A DNA stretch of 64,000 nucleotides, taken from contig MDJB01000002.1 in assembly GCA_001752465.1 (NCBI GenBank), forward strand, positions 1 through 64,000. The letters run 5' to 3'. The position numbers and the translations under genes were made by a program. The notes under the pieces were generated by a model, which did no database searches, was not told the DNA's origin, and worked only from the letters and a program-made list of their open reading frames with translations. The first letter of the stretch is position 1. Each line of letters begins with the position of its first letter. This DNA comes from Haemophilus quentini (GTDB lineage: Bacteria; Pseudomonadota; Gammaproteobacteria; Enterobacterales; Pasteurellaceae). Of the stretch, positions 1-9,788 are shown piece by piece.

Positions 1-14
1 TTACGTGCGGATTG

Positions 15-1940
15 TTATTTGTTTTCACCTGAAGAATACAAGCGATTCTTATATAAATAACTGCCTAATAAAGCGTGAGCTAATGCCTCTTTTTTCATTG
101 CATCGGGTACGTCTTTTGGCGTTAAAGTTTCTGAAGCTTTATCATAATGATAACCTTTCGCTGCTTTATTTGGCATTTGAATCACCACATCATTATTGCC
201 TTTCATCATTGCTTGAGTTTGATCATATTGCATAAAGGCACGATCTGGGTTTACATCTTGCGTTAAATCAAAACCAATCATTGGATAATTGCCACTTACG
301 CCAGCTAAAGAAAGTAATGTGGTTGGCATATCAATTTGGCTCACAAGACGGCTGTCACGGCGTGGCGCAATGCCATCACCAAGAATCAAGGCTGGAATAT
401 GAAAATGCTTAATTGGCACAAGACTTGCTCCGCCTACACGAGAATCGTGATCCGCAACAATTAAGAAAATCGTATCTTTCCAATAATTAGACTGTTTTGC
501 CATTTTAAAGAAATGACCTAACGCATAATCCGCATATTTTGCCGCGTTATTACGAGTGGCTTTTGGTTGCTCATAAAGCTCAATTTTGCCATCTGGATAT
601 TCAAATGGATCGTGATTGCTGGAGCTAAACACTAAACTAAAAAACGGTTTACCTTCATTTTGTAATTTCGTGAAAGTTTCATTGGCTTTATTAAATAAAT
701 CCTCATCACTCACGCCCCAAGTGCCAGTAAATGTTGGATTTTGGTAATCTTGTTGATCCCAAATATCTTTAAAGCCATTGCCATAGAAAAAGCTCGCCAT
801 ATTGTCGAAGTGCTTTTCACCTCCATAAATAAATGAAGTGTTATAGCCTTGTTTATGTAATAAATCCGCAATAGTAAAGAAACCACTTTGAGCATTATTA
901 AGTTTCACGACTGCACGAGCTGGCGTTGGCGTAAAACCTGCGGTTGTTGCTTCAATACCGCGTACTGAACGCGTGCCTGTTGCATAAAGATTTTCAAATA
1001 ACCACCCTTCTTTTGCGAGCTGATCCACATTTGGAGAAAGTGGTTTGCCACCGAGTGTACCAATAAATTGAGCTCCGAGACTTTCTTGTAGCAAAATCAC
1101 GATATTTTTAGGTTTACCCTGATAAGTCGCAACATTTTTCGTTAAAGTTGGGTATTTATCTGAAATGTAATCGCTGTCTGGACGGCCTCGACTTGCTTTA
1201 ACAATACGAAACATTTCATCTGCATCCATTTTTCCGTACATCTCTGAAGATTTTTCTTCATCTTTAAATTGCTGTGCCGCATAAATGACGGAATAGCCCG
1301 AATTAAGCACCAAAGAATTCACTAACGCATCAGAAGAAAAAGCCACCATGGCGGGATTGATACCGCGGTGTTGAAAGCTTGAACGCGCCCCTAGGAAGCT
1401 CACTGCAATAACATGTAAAGCAATCACAGGACGAAGTTTCCAACTGATTGAACGTAAATTTTTGACTGCCCAACCAGAAATTTTCCAATAAATCACGACA
1501 GCTAAAACTGTGAAAACAAGGCTAAAAATCACCGCACTTAAATGCCCTTCAGCAAGCATTGAAAAAACTTCTTTCGGATAAATCAGATATTCGATAAATA
1601 AACGATTTGGACGGTAATCGTAGGTTTCAATAAAGGCAGGTGTGGCAATTTCCATAAAGATAATAAACACGCTGCCAAGCGTTAACCAAACGCGTAAAAT
1701 TTTTCCCCAAACTTTGCTGCTATGAAATAACGTTGTGAGCAATGCTGGTACACCAAATAAATAACAGAGTGCCACAACATCCATTCGTACGCCTTGCAAA
1801 AATAATTGCAACCAGCCATCTACGGCAGATACACGCTCTGATTGCCATACTGCAAGTCCCAAACGGGATAAGGAAAGGATGATGAGATTAATCAACACAA
1901 ATGTGAAGATGGGGAATAAAAGAGAATGCGCTTTTTTCAT
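15..1940 (-). CDS. Membrane-anchored sulfatase-fold phospho-group transferase (LTA synthase/OpgB-like)
   Basis: The protein has 641 residues. Its N-terminal third carries about five hydrophobic segments (roughly residues 8-30, 52-72, 85-103, 135-152, 170-185). A periplasmic alkaline-phosphatase-superfamily domain begins near residue 275. Visible metal-site motifs are LLQESLG with Glu286, the Gly-Thr-Arg pocket at 322-324 whose Thr is the expected nucleophile, SSSNHDPFEYP, and VADHDSRVGG. Relatives move phosphoglycerol or phosphoethanolamine from phospholipid onto glycans, lipid A or teichoic acid; the substrate here cannot be read from sequence. The frame is open ten codons further upstream to 1970. 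I chose ATG at 1940 because MKKAHSLL begins directly before the first membrane helix, although neither start has a clear ribosome site. It is the last gene before the window edge on this strand. Confidence 0.85.
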   Translation of the reverse strand: MKKAHSLLFPIFTFVLINLIILSLSRLGLAVWQSERVSAVDGWLQLFLQGVRMDVVALCYLFGVPALLTTLFHSSKVWGKILRVWLTLGSVFIIFMEIATPAFIETYDYRPNRLFIEYLIYPKEVFSMLAEGHLSAVIFSLVFTVLAVVIYWKISGWAVKNLRSISWKLRPVIALHVIAVSFLGARSSFQHRGINPAMVAFSSDALVNSLVLNSGYSVIYAAQQFKDEEKSSEMYGKMDADEMFRIVKASRGRPDSDYISDKYPTLTKNVATYQGKPKNIVILLQESLGAQFIGTLGGKPLSPNVDQLAKEGWLFENLYATGTRSVRGIEATTAGFTPTPARAVVKLNNAQSGFFTIADLLHKQGYNTSFIYGGEKHFDNMASFFYGNGFKDIWDQQDYQNPTFTGTWGVSDEDLFNKANETFTKLQNEGKPFFSLVFSSSNHDPFEYPDGKIELYEQPKATRNNAAKYADYALGHFFKMAKQSNYWKDTIFLIVADHDSRVGGASLVPIKHFHIPALILGDGIAPRRDSRLVSQIDMPTTLLSLAGVSGNYPMIGFDLTQDVNPDRAFMQYDQTQAMMKGNNDVVIQMPNKAAKGYHYDKASETLTPKDVPDAMKKEALAHALLGSYLYKNRLYSSGENK

Positions 1941-2041
1941 TGTAAAAACCACTAACAAAACGGCATCCAAGCCGTATTAAATTGAAGAAATATAGGCAAC
2001 TGTCTATCGGTCGGTTCCTTTTCGACATGACAAAAGTCTTA

Positions 2042-2050
2042 AAGTGCGGT
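2042..2050 (+). repeat. DNA uptake signal sequence (representative copy)
   Basis: This is an exact AAGTGCGGT core in the gap between maeB and the sulfatase gene, followed by the typical AT-rich flank. A second copy, in the opposite orientation, sits at 2197-2205. At least 40 further cores occur in the window, inside genes and in gaps. They mark DNA for natural transformation in Haemophilus. Only this copy is entered separately; those that build hairpins are listed as terminators. Confidence 0.95.
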
Positions 2051-2149
2051 CAATTTTCGCATAGTTTTACTTAATCTCAAATGTAGACAATATGCCGAAT
2101 TCTGTATAACGCAATTTTATCTAATCACATTCACTAGAAAGTAAAAATA

Positions 2150-2173
2150 AAGCCTCGAGAAAAATCGAGGCTT
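2150..2173 (-). terminator. Rho-independent terminator of maeB
   Basis: A perfect 9-bp stem (AAGCCTCGA / TCGAGGCTT) with a 6-base loop is followed on the minus strand by TATTTTTA. It lies about 40 bases after the maeB stop codon. Confidence 0.85.
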
Positions 2174-2211
2174 CATTAAATAAACAGCGGGAATTTACCG
2201 CACTTTTTCGA

Positions 2212-4482
2212 TTACTCTTGTTGTGCTTTCACCGCAGCATAGGCAATCATATTAATAATACGGCGAACAGATGCACCTGGATTAAGAATATGCGCAGACT
2301 TGTTCATACCCATTAAGATTGGGCCAACAGTAATTGCCGTAGTGGTACCGCGCAATAAGCTATAACTAATACGTGATGCGCTCAAATCAGGGAACACTAA
2401 TAAATTTGCGCTTCCTTTCAATGGACTATCAGGCATGACTTCTTTTCTATGAGCTTCATTCATCGCTAAATCGCCACGCATTTCACCATCGATCATTAAG
2501 TGCGGATTACGCTCTTTTACGATCTGTAATACTTCACGCATTTTTGGTGCACCGAGTGAATCAGATGAACCAAAATTAGAATGAGAAAGCAATGCAACCG
2601 CAGGTTCAATACCAAAACGATGGATTTCTTCTGCTGCCATTAAAGTGATTTCAGCTAATTCTTCTGTTGTTGGATTACTGTTTACATGGGTATCAGTTAA
2701 GAATACGTTACCAGTCGGTAATACAAGGCTATTTAAAGCAGCGGCAGTTTTCACGCCATCTTTTAAGCCAATAATATCGCGAATAGAGGCAAGGTGTTTT
2801 CCGTATGAACCAAATAAGCCACATACTAAAGCGTCTGCATAACCTAAGCTAAGCAACGTAGAAGCTAATACAGTTGTATTAGAACGCACCACGCGTTTTG
2901 CGATTGCAGGTGTAATGCCTTTACGTTTGGTAAGCTCGTAGTAATGTTTCCAACATTCTTCATAGCGAGGATTATCTTCGTTATCCACAATTTCAAAATC
3001 GACACCGGCGGTTAAACGTAAACCAAGTTTTTTAATTTTTTCTTCAATCACACTGCGGCGACCGATTAAGATTGGATTTGCCAAGCCCATTGAAATCACT
3101 TCTTGAGTGGCATGCAATGCTTTATTTTCTTCCCCTTCCGCTAAAATAATGCGTTGTTTTGCCGCTTTTGCTTGGTTGAAAATAGGGCGCATAAACAAGC
3201 TCGTTTTGTAAACAAACTGAGTTAGTTTTTCAACATAAGTATCCCAATTTTGAATTGGACGAGTTGCCACACCAGATTCCATTGCTGCTTTTGCTACCGC
3301 TGGTGCGATACGCACAATTAAGCGAGGATCAAATGGGCGAGGAATCACATAATCTGCACCAAAAGTCGCGCCTTCACCACCGTAAGCAGAAGTTACAACT
3401 TCGTTTTGCTCTTCTAACGCAAGGTCAGCAATGGCATAAACTGCCGCACGTTTCATTTCTTCATTAATAGTGGTTGCGCCCACATCTAATGCGCCACGGA
3501 AAATGAATGGGAAACAAAGCACGTTATTTACTTGGTTTGGGTAATCAGAACGGCCTGTACATACAATCGCATCAGGACGAACCGCTTTCGCTTCTGGTGG
3601 GGTAATTTCAGGATTTGGGTTAGCCAAAGCAAGAATAATTGGATGTGCAGCCATGGTTTTCACCATATCTTGTGTAAGCGCACCAGCTGCGGAACAACCT
3701 AAGAAAATATCTGCATTTGGAATCGCATCACCAAGTTTACGCCAGCCATTATCTTCAATTGCATAATCTTTTTTGGTTTGATCCATTTTGTCATCACGGC
3801 CTTTATATACTACGCCTTTCGAGTCGCAAACCGTGATATTTTCACGTTTCATACCTAAAGAAAGCAATAAGTTCAAGCACGCAATAGATGCAGCCCCCGC
3901 ACCAGACGCAACAAGTCGAACATCTTCAATTTTTTTACCTACAATACGAAGAGAATTGATGATCGCGGCAGCACTGATGATCGCTGTACCATGTTGGTCA
4001 TCATGGAATACAGGAATATTCATTCTCTCACGCAATTTTTGTTCAATATAGAAACATTCCGGTGCTTTAATATCTTCTAAATTGACCCCACCGAAAGTCG
4101 GCTCTAACGAAGCAATAATATCTACAAGTTTATCGGGATCATGTTCATTCACTTCAATATCAAATACGTTGATACCAGCGAATTTTTTGAACAATACGCC
4201 CTTCCCTTCCATTACAGGTTTGCCCGCAAGCGCACCAATATTGCCAAGACCAAGTACCGCTGTACCATTAGAAATAACAGCGACCAAATTTCCACGCGCC
4301 GTATATTTGTAAGAGGCTGTAGGATCTTTTTCAATTTCTAAACAAGGCTCTGCCACACCTGGTGAATAAGCTAAAGCCAGATCGCGTTGTGTTGCTAATG
4401 ATTTTGTTGGGGTAACTTCAATTTTTCCAGGAATTGGAAATTCGTGGAAATCCAAGGCTGCTTGACGTAATTGTTCACTCAT
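2212..4482 (-). CDS. maeB: NADP-dependent malic enzyme with phosphotransacetylase-like C-terminal domain
   Basis: The product has 756 residues, the usual length of MaeB. It oxidatively decarboxylates malate to pyruvate, yielding NADPH in the cytoplasm. The malic domain (about 1-160) shows the catalytic Tyr39 and Lys94 region and the metal ligands Glu136, Asp137 and Asp162 in FHDDQHGTA. The nucleotide-binding domain carries VASGAGAAS (192-200). From about residue 430 the chain becomes a phosphotransacetylase-like domain, which in MaeB is regulatory rather than catalytic. The start is supported by TGGAG eight bases upstream. A strong terminator follows, so it is probably a single transcription unit. 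With mdh elsewhere in the window it links malate to pyruvate. Confidence 0.97.
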   Translation of the reverse strand: MSEQLRQAALDFHEFPIPGKIEVTPTKSLATQRDLALAYSPGVAEPCLEIEKDPTASYKYTARGNLVAVISNGTAVLGLGNIGALAGKPVMEGKGVLFKKFAGINVFDIEVNEHDPDKLVDIIASLEPTFGGVNLEDIKAPECFYIEQKLRERMNIPVFHDDQHGTAIISAAAIINSLRIVGKKIEDVRLVASGAGAASIACLNLLLSLGMKRENITVCDSKGVVYKGRDDKMDQTKKDYAIEDNGWRKLGDAIPNADIFLGCSAAGALTQDMVKTMAAHPIILALANPNPEITPPEAKAVRPDAIVCTGRSDYPNQVNNVLCFPFIFRGALDVGATTINEEMKRAAVYAIADLALEEQNEVVTSAYGGEGATFGADYVIPRPFDPRLIVRIAPAVAKAAMESGVATRPIQNWDTYVEKLTQFVYKTSLFMRPIFNQAKAAKQRIILAEGEENKALHATQEVISMGLANPILIGRRSVIEEKIKKLGLRLTAGVDFEIVDNEDNPRYEECWKHYYELTKRKGITPAIAKRVVRSNTTVLASTLLSLGYADALVCGLFGSYGKHLASIRDIIGLKDGVKTAAALNSLVLPTGNVFLTDTHVNSNPTTEELAEITLMAAEEIHRFGIEPAVALLSHSNFGSSDSLGAPKMREVLQIVKERNPHLMIDGEMRGDLAMNEAHRKEVMPDSPLKGSANLLVFPDLSASRISYSLLRGTTTAITVGPILMGMNKSAHILNPGASVRRIINMIAYAAVKAQQE

Positions 4483-4678
4483 AATAAATGCTCCATTTTA
4501 TTGAAACAGGATTGAAATATTACGTCGATTATAGCGGTTTTTTATTCAAAAAATTGTGACAGACTGCAAATTTTCACAAAATCATTACAAAATTTTTTGA
4601 TGTGAGGCATTAGCTAGACTTTTCATTTTTCAGCAAAAAAGGTAGGATTTTCACAAGAGAATCATAGAGGATAATAAA

Positions 4679-5299
4679 ATGAATCCATTTCAAAAACTTA
4701 AAAGTACGGTGAATAAATGTCAAAGATTTTTTATCAATCGTTCATTACAACGTAAATTGACTAACCAAGGCATGACTGTCATTTCTGCCAATTGCGTGGG
4801 GGCTTTTATCTTACATGATTTGCACCAGCCGTTTAATTCTCCATTTGTGAACCTCTATCTCTCGCCACAGGATTTTTTGCGTTATTTACAAAATATGGAT
4901 TTCTACCTCACTCAACCTCTTACATTTGTACAAACAGAAAAAAGTTATCCACTGGGAAAACTTGCCGATCTTGAAATTCATTTTATGCACTATCACAGTG
5001 AGCAAGAAGCCAATGAAAAATGGCAACTTCGTACGTCACGAATGAATTTAGACAATCTTTTTATTATGATGACAGATCGAGATGGTGTAACCGAAAAAGA
5101 CATTCAACTTTTTGATCAACTCCCTTTCAAAAATAAAGTAATTTTTACTCACACCCCCTACCCTGCTTTTAAATCGGCTTATTATATAAAAGGCTTCGAG
5201 AAGCAAAATCAGGTGGGCGATATTTTTGAGTTTTCTGGCTGGAATGGGAAAAAATATTACGATCAATTCGATTACGTGAAGTGGTTTAACCAAGCTTAA
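4679..5299 (+). CDS. DUF1919 family protein (exopolysaccharide-biosynthesis-like)
   Basis: The 206-residue protein resembles the DUF1919 family, some members of which lie in capsule or polysaccharide clusters. No signal peptide or membrane segment is visible, so it should be cytoplasmic. Features shared with the family as I remember it are the early NRSLQRKL and the stretch around ISANCVGAFILHDL, followed by a region with PFVNLYL. No catalytic residues can be assigned. Start choice rests on GAGGATAATAAA ahead of the ATG. It is divergent from maeB and followed by its own terminator. Function is unknown; a role in surface glycan metabolism is inference only. Confidence 0.8.
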   Translation: MNPFQKLKSTVNKCQRFFINRSLQRKLTNQGMTVISANCVGAFILHDLHQPFNSPFVNLYLSPQDFLRYLQNMDFYLTQPLTFVQTEKSYPLGKLADLEIHFMHYHSEQEANEKWQLRTSRMNLDNLFIMMTDRDGVTEKDIQLFDQLPFKNKVIFTHTPYPAFKSAYYIKGFEKQNQVGDIFEFSGWNGKKYYDQFDYVKWFNQA

Positions 5300-5304
5300 T
5301 AGAT

Positions 5305-5330
5305 AAAGGTTGCATTGCAGCCTTTTTTGT
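5305..5330 (+). terminator. Terminator after the DUF1919 gene
   Basis: AAGGTTGCA and TGCAGCCTT can pair (one G-T wobble), followed by TTTTTTG. It begins six bases after the stop codon. Confidence 0.75.
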
Positions 5331-5389
5331 TTCGTTCTAAAAGCAAAAACCTGTACAATGCCTAGCGAATTTTAACAAGAGAAAACATA

Positions 5390-6088
5390 ATGAGATTAGA
5401 TAAATTTATTGCTGAAAATACGGGATTAACCCGTTCTCAAGCAACAAAAGCAATCCGCCAAAGTGCGGTAAAAATTAATGGTGAAATTGTCAAAAGTGGC
5501 TCCGTACAAATTTCACAAGAAGACGAAATTTATTTTGAAGATGAATTATTAACTTGGGTGGAAGAAGGTCAATATTTTATGTTGCATAAGCCACAAGGCT
5601 GTGTTTGTTCTAATGATGATGGCGACTACCCAACAATTTATCAATTTTTTGATTACCCTTTAGCGGGGAAATTACATAGCGCGGGTCGCTTAGATGTGGA
5701 TACGACAGGTCTCGTCTTGCTTACCGATGATGGACAATGGTCACATCGCATCACGTCCCCAAAACATCATTGTGAAAAAACCTATTTGGTGACATTGGCT
5801 GATCCCGTAGAAGAAAATTATGCGGCGGCTTGTGCGGAAGGCATTTTATTACGCGGAGAAAAAGAACCCACTAAACCAGCGAAATTAGAAATTTTAGATG
5901 ATTACAATGTGAATCTGACGATTTCCGAAGGTCGCTATCATCAAGTAAAACGTATGTTTGCCGCACTTGGGAATAAAGTTGTTGGATTACATCGCTGGAA
6001 AATTGGGGATGTTGTACTAGATGAATCATTAGAAGAAGGCGAATACCGCCCATTGACTCAAAGTGAAATCGAAAGTTTGGTGAAATAA
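5390..6088 (+). CDS. rsuA: 16S rRNA pseudouridine(516) synthase RsuA
   Basis: RsuA isomerises U516 of 16S rRNA during small-subunit assembly. The 232-residue length matches the family. An S4 RNA-binding domain fills residues 1-45 (MRLDKFIAEN, then SQATKAI and VKING). The catalytic domain has GRLDVDTTGLVLLT with nucleophile Asp102 and a C-terminal EGRYHQVKRMF motif typical of RsuA/RluB. The next gene, a drug transporter, begins one base after the stop, so the two are probably co-transcribed. RluB later in the window is a second member of the same family but has a longer basic tail and acts on 23S rRNA. Confidence 0.96.
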   Translation: MRLDKFIAENTGLTRSQATKAIRQSAVKINGEIVKSGSVQISQEDEIYFEDELLTWVEEGQYFMLHKPQGCVCSNDDGDYPTIYQFFDYPLAGKLHSAGRLDVDTTGLVLLTDDGQWSHRITSPKHHCEKTYLVTLADPVEENYAAACAEGILLRGEKEPTKPAKLEILDDYNVNLTISEGRYHQVKRMFAALGNKVVGLHRWKIGDVVLDESLEEGEYRPLTQSEIESLVK

Positions 6089-6089
6089 G

Positions 6090-7292
6090 ATGAGTCAGCA
6101 AAAATCTACTTTTATCTTTATTCTTACGCTCGGTATTCTCTCTATGCTACCGCCTTTTGGCGTGGATATGTATTTGCCGTCTTTTTTAGAAATTGCGAAA
6201 GATCTCGGAGTGAGTCCAGAACAAGTACAACATACACTAACCTCTTTTGCCTACGGTATGGCATTCGGTCAGCTTTTCTGGGGGCCTTTTGGCGATAGTT
6301 TTGGACGAAAACCGATCATTTTACTCGGTGTCATTGTAGGTGCGCTAACCGCTTTAGTGCTCACCGAAATAAATTCAGTCGGAAATTTCACCGCACTTCG
6401 TTTTGTGCAAGGTTTCTTTGGTGCCGCACCTGTTGTGCTTTCAGGCGCATTATTACGTGATTTATTTAGTAAAGATCAGCTATCTAAAGTGATGTCCACC
6501 ATCACGTTAGTGTTTATGCTTGCACCTTTAGTTGCGCCAATTCTTGGGGGTTATATCGTCAAGTTTTTCCACTGGCATGCGATTTTTTACGTCATTTCAC
6601 TGGTGGGATTATTAGCCGCTGCATTGGTCTTTTTCATCATTCCAGAAACCCATAAAAAAGAAAATCGCATTTCGCTGCGCTTAAATATTATCGCTCGCAA
6701 TTTCCTTCTGCTTTGGAAGCAAAAAGAAGTGCTCGGCTATATGTTTGCCGCCTCTTTTGGATTTGGCGGGTTGTTTGCTTTTGTGACTGCAGGTTCGATT
6801 GTCTATATCGGCATTTATGGCGTTCCCGTCGATCAGTTTGGTTATTTCTTCATGATGAATATCGTTACGATGATCTTTGCCTCTTTTTTAAATAGCCGAT
6901 TTGTCACTAAAGTGGGCGCAGAAACAATGTTACGGATAGCCCTCACAATTCAATTCCTTTCTGGAATGTGGCTAATTTTGACCGCACTTTTAGATCTCGG
7001 TTTTTGGCCTATGGCAATTGGCGTCGCCTTTTTCGTCGGTCCAAACCCAGTGATTTCATCAAATTCAATGGCATCAGCTTTAGAAAGATGTCCTCAAATG
7101 GCGGGAACTGCAAATTCTTTGATTGGCAGCGTACGTTTTGCAGTGGGCGCAATTATGGGAAGTTTAGTTGCATCAATGAAAATGGATACCGCCGCACCAA
7201 TGCTCTTTACTATGGGGGCATGCGTCGCGATTTCCTTGTTGGCGTATTACTTTCTAACCAGCCGAAATCTTAAAAAATCTGAGAAAAAATAA
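6090..7292 (+). CDS. bcr: Bcr/CflA family MFS multidrug efflux transporter
   Basis: This is a 400-residue inner-membrane drug:proton antiporter with about twelve hydrophobic segments. The family signature PPFGVDMYLPSF lies near residue 22-33, with the motif-A-like sequence GPFGDSFGRKPIILLG between helices 2 and 3 and the antiporter motif LAPLVAPILGG near residue 145. Bcr-type proteins export bicyclomycin, sulfonamides and dipeptides; the substrate here is not known. The ATG is separated from the rsuA stop by a single base and has no strong ribosome site, so translational coupling is likely. A symmetric terminator follows. Confidence 0.93.
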   Translation: MSQQKSTFIFILTLGILSMLPPFGVDMYLPSFLEIAKDLGVSPEQVQHTLTSFAYGMAFGQLFWGPFGDSFGRKPIILLGVIVGALTALVLTEINSVGNFTALRFVQGFFGAAPVVLSGALLRDLFSKDQLSKVMSTITLVFMLAPLVAPILGGYIVKFFHWHAIFYVISLVGLLAAALVFFIIPETHKKENRISLRLNIIARNFLLLWKQKEVLGYMFAASFGFGGLFAFVTAGSIVYIGIYGVPVDQFGYFFMMNIVTMIFASFLNSRFVTKVGAETMLRIALTIQFLSGMWLILTALLDLGFWPMAIGVAFFVGPNPVISSNSMASALERCPQMAGTANSLIGSVRFAVGAIMGSLVASMKMDTAAPMLFTMGACVAISLLAYYFLTSRNLKKSEKK

Positions 7293-7308
7293 GCTCACAA
7301 TTCATCAT

Positions 7309-7335
7309 TGTTCCCTCAATGTTAGTGAGGGAACA
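7309..7335. terminator. Bidirectional hairpin between bcr and the DMT transporter gene
   Basis: A perfect 10-bp inverted repeat (TGTTCCCTCA / TGAGGGAACA) with a 7-base loop lies in the 50-base gap between convergent genes. T tails are short on both strands. Confidence 0.65.
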
Positions 7336-7342
7336 TTAATTT

Positions 7343-8209
7343 CTAACGTTTTGATCCTAAATAAATCGCAAATAAAGTGAGCAATGCACCAAGCCATTGC
7401 CAAAGATTAATCGCTTTATCCAAATAGAAATAATCAATCAACAATGCCGCTACTGGCTCCGTGAGTAACAATAATCCAGTAACACTTAGCGAAAGCAAAG
7501 GGATTGAATAAGCAATCATGCCCCAAGCTACGCACTGCATCACCGCACCATAAATCACGACTAATCCCCAATCCTGCCATGTTGTTGGATAAAGATTATT
7601 TGAATTGAAAATTAAAGATGGGATAAATAGCACTAAGGCACCTGTCAAACTGATCATTAACATCAACGGAAATAATGCTGTTTGCTCTTCTTGATGAACT
7701 TTTTTCACCATCACCATAGAACCAGCCAACATTACCGCTGAAATTAAACCAATCACAATGCCATAAATTCCGTCAATATTATGCTGTAATTCTTCGACAG
7801 AAATTAACGCTACGCCAACTATCGCCAAAAACAAACTTAATATTTGTAGTTTGCTTTGACGTTCTGCAAAAAAGACAAAACCAATGGCAGCCAAACAAAA
7901 AATTTGCAAGCTATTTAATAAGGTAGAAATGCCTGGACCTACGGCGTAAATACTTTCATGCCAAAAGGCAAGATCAAACGCTAAAAATACTCCAGAAAGT
8001 GCGGCAAAAAATAAGGCTTTTTTACTTTTTGGAAAATGTTGGCGTTTTAATTTCATTAAAAAATAGAAAATGCCTGATGCAATTAATAATCGCCAAAAAG
8101 CAATTGCATAAGCACCGACAGGCACAAACTTAACAATTAAGCTACCTAGTCCGAATAAAATACAACCAAACACCAACAAAAATGAAGCGATATTACTTTG
8201 TTTTTTCAT
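7343..8209 (-). CDS. EamA/DMT superfamily transporter
   Basis: This 288-residue integral membrane protein has ten predicted helices arranged as two EamA repeats (about 8-140 and 150-285). The stretch VGPGISTLLNSLQIF in the first repeat and LLLLTEPVAALLIDY near the end of the second are typical of drug/metabolite transporters. Substrate cannot be inferred. The frame is open to 8239, but the ATG at 8209 overlaps the TAA of the upstream gene by one base (TAATG) and gives MKKQSN just before helix 1, so I prefer it. It is probably translationally coupled to the upstream membrane protein, suggesting a shared job. Confidence 0.88.
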   Translation of the reverse strand: MKKQSNIASFLLVFGCILFGLGSLIVKFVPVGAYAIAFWRLLIASGIFYFLMKLKRQHFPKSKKALFFAALSGVFLAFDLAFWHESIYAVGPGISTLLNSLQIFCLAAIGFVFFAERQSKLQILSLFLAIVGVALISVEELQHNIDGIYGIVIGLISAVMLAGSMVMVKKVHQEEQTALFPLMLMISLTGALVLFIPSLIFNSNNLYPTTWQDWGLVVIYGAVMQCVAWGMIAYSIPLLSLSVTGLLLLTEPVAALLIDYFYLDKAINLWQWLGALLTLFAIYLGSKR

Positions 8210-9009
8210 TAAACGAAGACCATCCATAACGGCAAGCAAACCGCAATAAATAATAGGATAAATAAACTATTGGCAGATAATTTCCACTTTTGGAAACTAT
8301 GCAGAATCAGAATAGCCGCAATAACAAAATGGCAAACAAAATAAATGATGTAAGCAAAAATACTATCAGAATTAACCGCACTTTCCATGCCATTTAAAAG
8401 TAAAAATAAAAACATTGCCAAAGCATTTAAGGCGAGCAATATAATCATGGCTAAGGGCAACAATGCAATAAAACCTTGTAAACGATTTCGTGCAATAACA
8501 AGCGCAAGATTTGCCAAAATCACGCCAGATAAAATCGGTGCAAAAGGGTTATATTTAGCAAAATCACTCGCAGGAAGCACGGTAAAAATCATTAAATAAC
8601 TCAAGCAACCTAAACCCGCAATTAATGCAGCCATCAATAAAAAGCTATTACGGATTTTTTCAGTTTTTGGTTGTTTCCAAATAAAATACACGACAGAAAG
8701 ACCAGATACGCTCATCACATTAGTAAGCGTGTGATTATTCTGTAATAGACTTATCAGCAACCACACCGCCCAATAAATAACAAAAGTCAGATTCACTTTG
8801 ATTAAACGACCACGTTGTCCTGGGCAAATTTCGCCACGATAAAACACCAATAAAGAAATTAACTGTGCAACCAATACACCTACACTCAAGTGAGGTATTA
8901 CTTGCTTTTCAACTTGCAAAGAAAAAATAAATAGATCGATGCCAAGCACCATTGAGATCGATAATACCGCAAGCAATGCCGCAATATATTTAGAAGATTG
9001 TTCTGACAT
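8209..9009 (-). CDS. Polytopic inner-membrane protein of unknown function
   Basis: I do not recognise the family. The 266-residue protein has about nine hydrophobic segments, few charged residues, and a loop with CPGQRGRLIK between the second and third. No transporter signature, catalytic motif or cysteine pair stands out. The ATG at 9009 (MSEQSSKY) is preferred over the open upstream codons to 9039 because it begins a short polar leader before helix 1. Its stop overlaps the start of the EamA transporter, so the two are expressed together and it may be a partner or an independent transporter. That link is inference. Confidence 0.7.
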   Translation of the reverse strand: MSEQSSKYIAALLAVLSISMVLGIDLFIFSLQVEKQVIPHLSVGVLVAQLISLLVFYRGEICPGQRGRLIKVNLTFVIYWAVWLLISLLQNNHTLTNVMSVSGLSVVYFIWKQPKTEKIRNSFLLMAALIAGLGCLSYLMIFTVLPASDFAKYNPFAPILSGVILANLALVIARNRLQGFIALLPLAMIILLALNALAMFLFLLLNGMESAVNSDSIFAYIIYFVCHFVIAAILILHSFQKWKLSANSLFILLFIAVCLPLWMVFV

Positions 9010-9105
9010 AATTTTGACGACTGAAAAATAATGCACCATTATGCTAAAAATTCATTAAATTTTAAAGTAGAATGAAACCAATTTTAACCGCACTTAGGTA
9101 CATGA

Positions 9106-9768
9106 ATGTTACTTAGTATTTTATATATCATCGGTATCACCACTGAAGGAATGACAGGCGCACTTGCAGCTGGTCGTGAAAAAATGGATATTTTTGGCGT
9201 GATAATTATCGCATCCGTCACTGCCATTGGCGGCGGCTCTGTGCGTGATGTACTGCTTGGGCATTATCCTCTCGGCTGGGTTAAGCACCCAGAATATTTT
9301 TTAATGGTGGCAAGTGCGGCGGTAATTACCGTATATGTTGCGCCATTCATCAATCATTTTATGCGCTACTTTCGCACTATTTTCTTGGTGCTCGATGCGA
9401 TGGGTTTGGTGGTGTATTCCATTATTGGCGCACAAATTGCGATGGATATGGGACATAGCCTCACCATTGTAAGCATTGCAGGCTGTATTACAGGTGCCTT
9501 TGGCGGGGTTCTACGCGATATGCTATGCAATCGAATTCCTCTCGTATTCCAAAAAGAACTCTACGCCAGCATTGCGCTATTTGCCACTCTGACTTATTAC
9601 GCATTAAGCACACTTCAAGTAGAACATACGCTTGCCGTGTTACTCACACTAATTAGCAGCTTTACTTTACGTCTTTTAGCTATTCATTTCGAATGGGGTT
9701 TACCCGTGTTTAATTACCAAGAACTCACATCGGAAGAACAAGATAAGCTACCAAATAAAAAGAAATAA
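9106..9768 (+). CDS. UPF0126/TRIC-type membrane protein (YadS/YicG-like)
   Basis: The 220-residue membrane protein has seven hydrophobic segments built from two repeats. Each carries the family's glycine-rich motif: [12 protein letters not shown] near residue 43 and [11 protein letters not shown] near 129, preceded by [14 protein letters not shown] at 16-29. Such proteins resemble eukaryotic TRIC trimeric cation channels, and prokaryotic members conduct potassium or sodium or may move glycine; the role here is not established. The ATG at 9106 is chosen because an ATG four bases earlier runs into a stop after four codons. An uptake sequence lies directly upstream, and proA follows after 20 bases, so co-transcription is likely. 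Confidence 0.88.
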   Translation: MLLSILYIIGITTEGMTGALAAGREKMDIFGVIIIASVTAIGGGSVRDVLLGHYPLGWVKHPEYFLMVASAAVITVYVAPFINHFMRYFRTIFLVLDAMGLVVYSIIGAQIAMDMGHSLTIVSIAGCITGAFGGVLRDMLCNRIPLVFQKELYASIALFATLTYYALSTLQVEHTLAVLLTLISSFTLRLLAIHFEWGLPVFNYQELTSEEQDKLPNKKK

Positions 9769-9788
9769 ATAAAATAAAGGGAATAACT

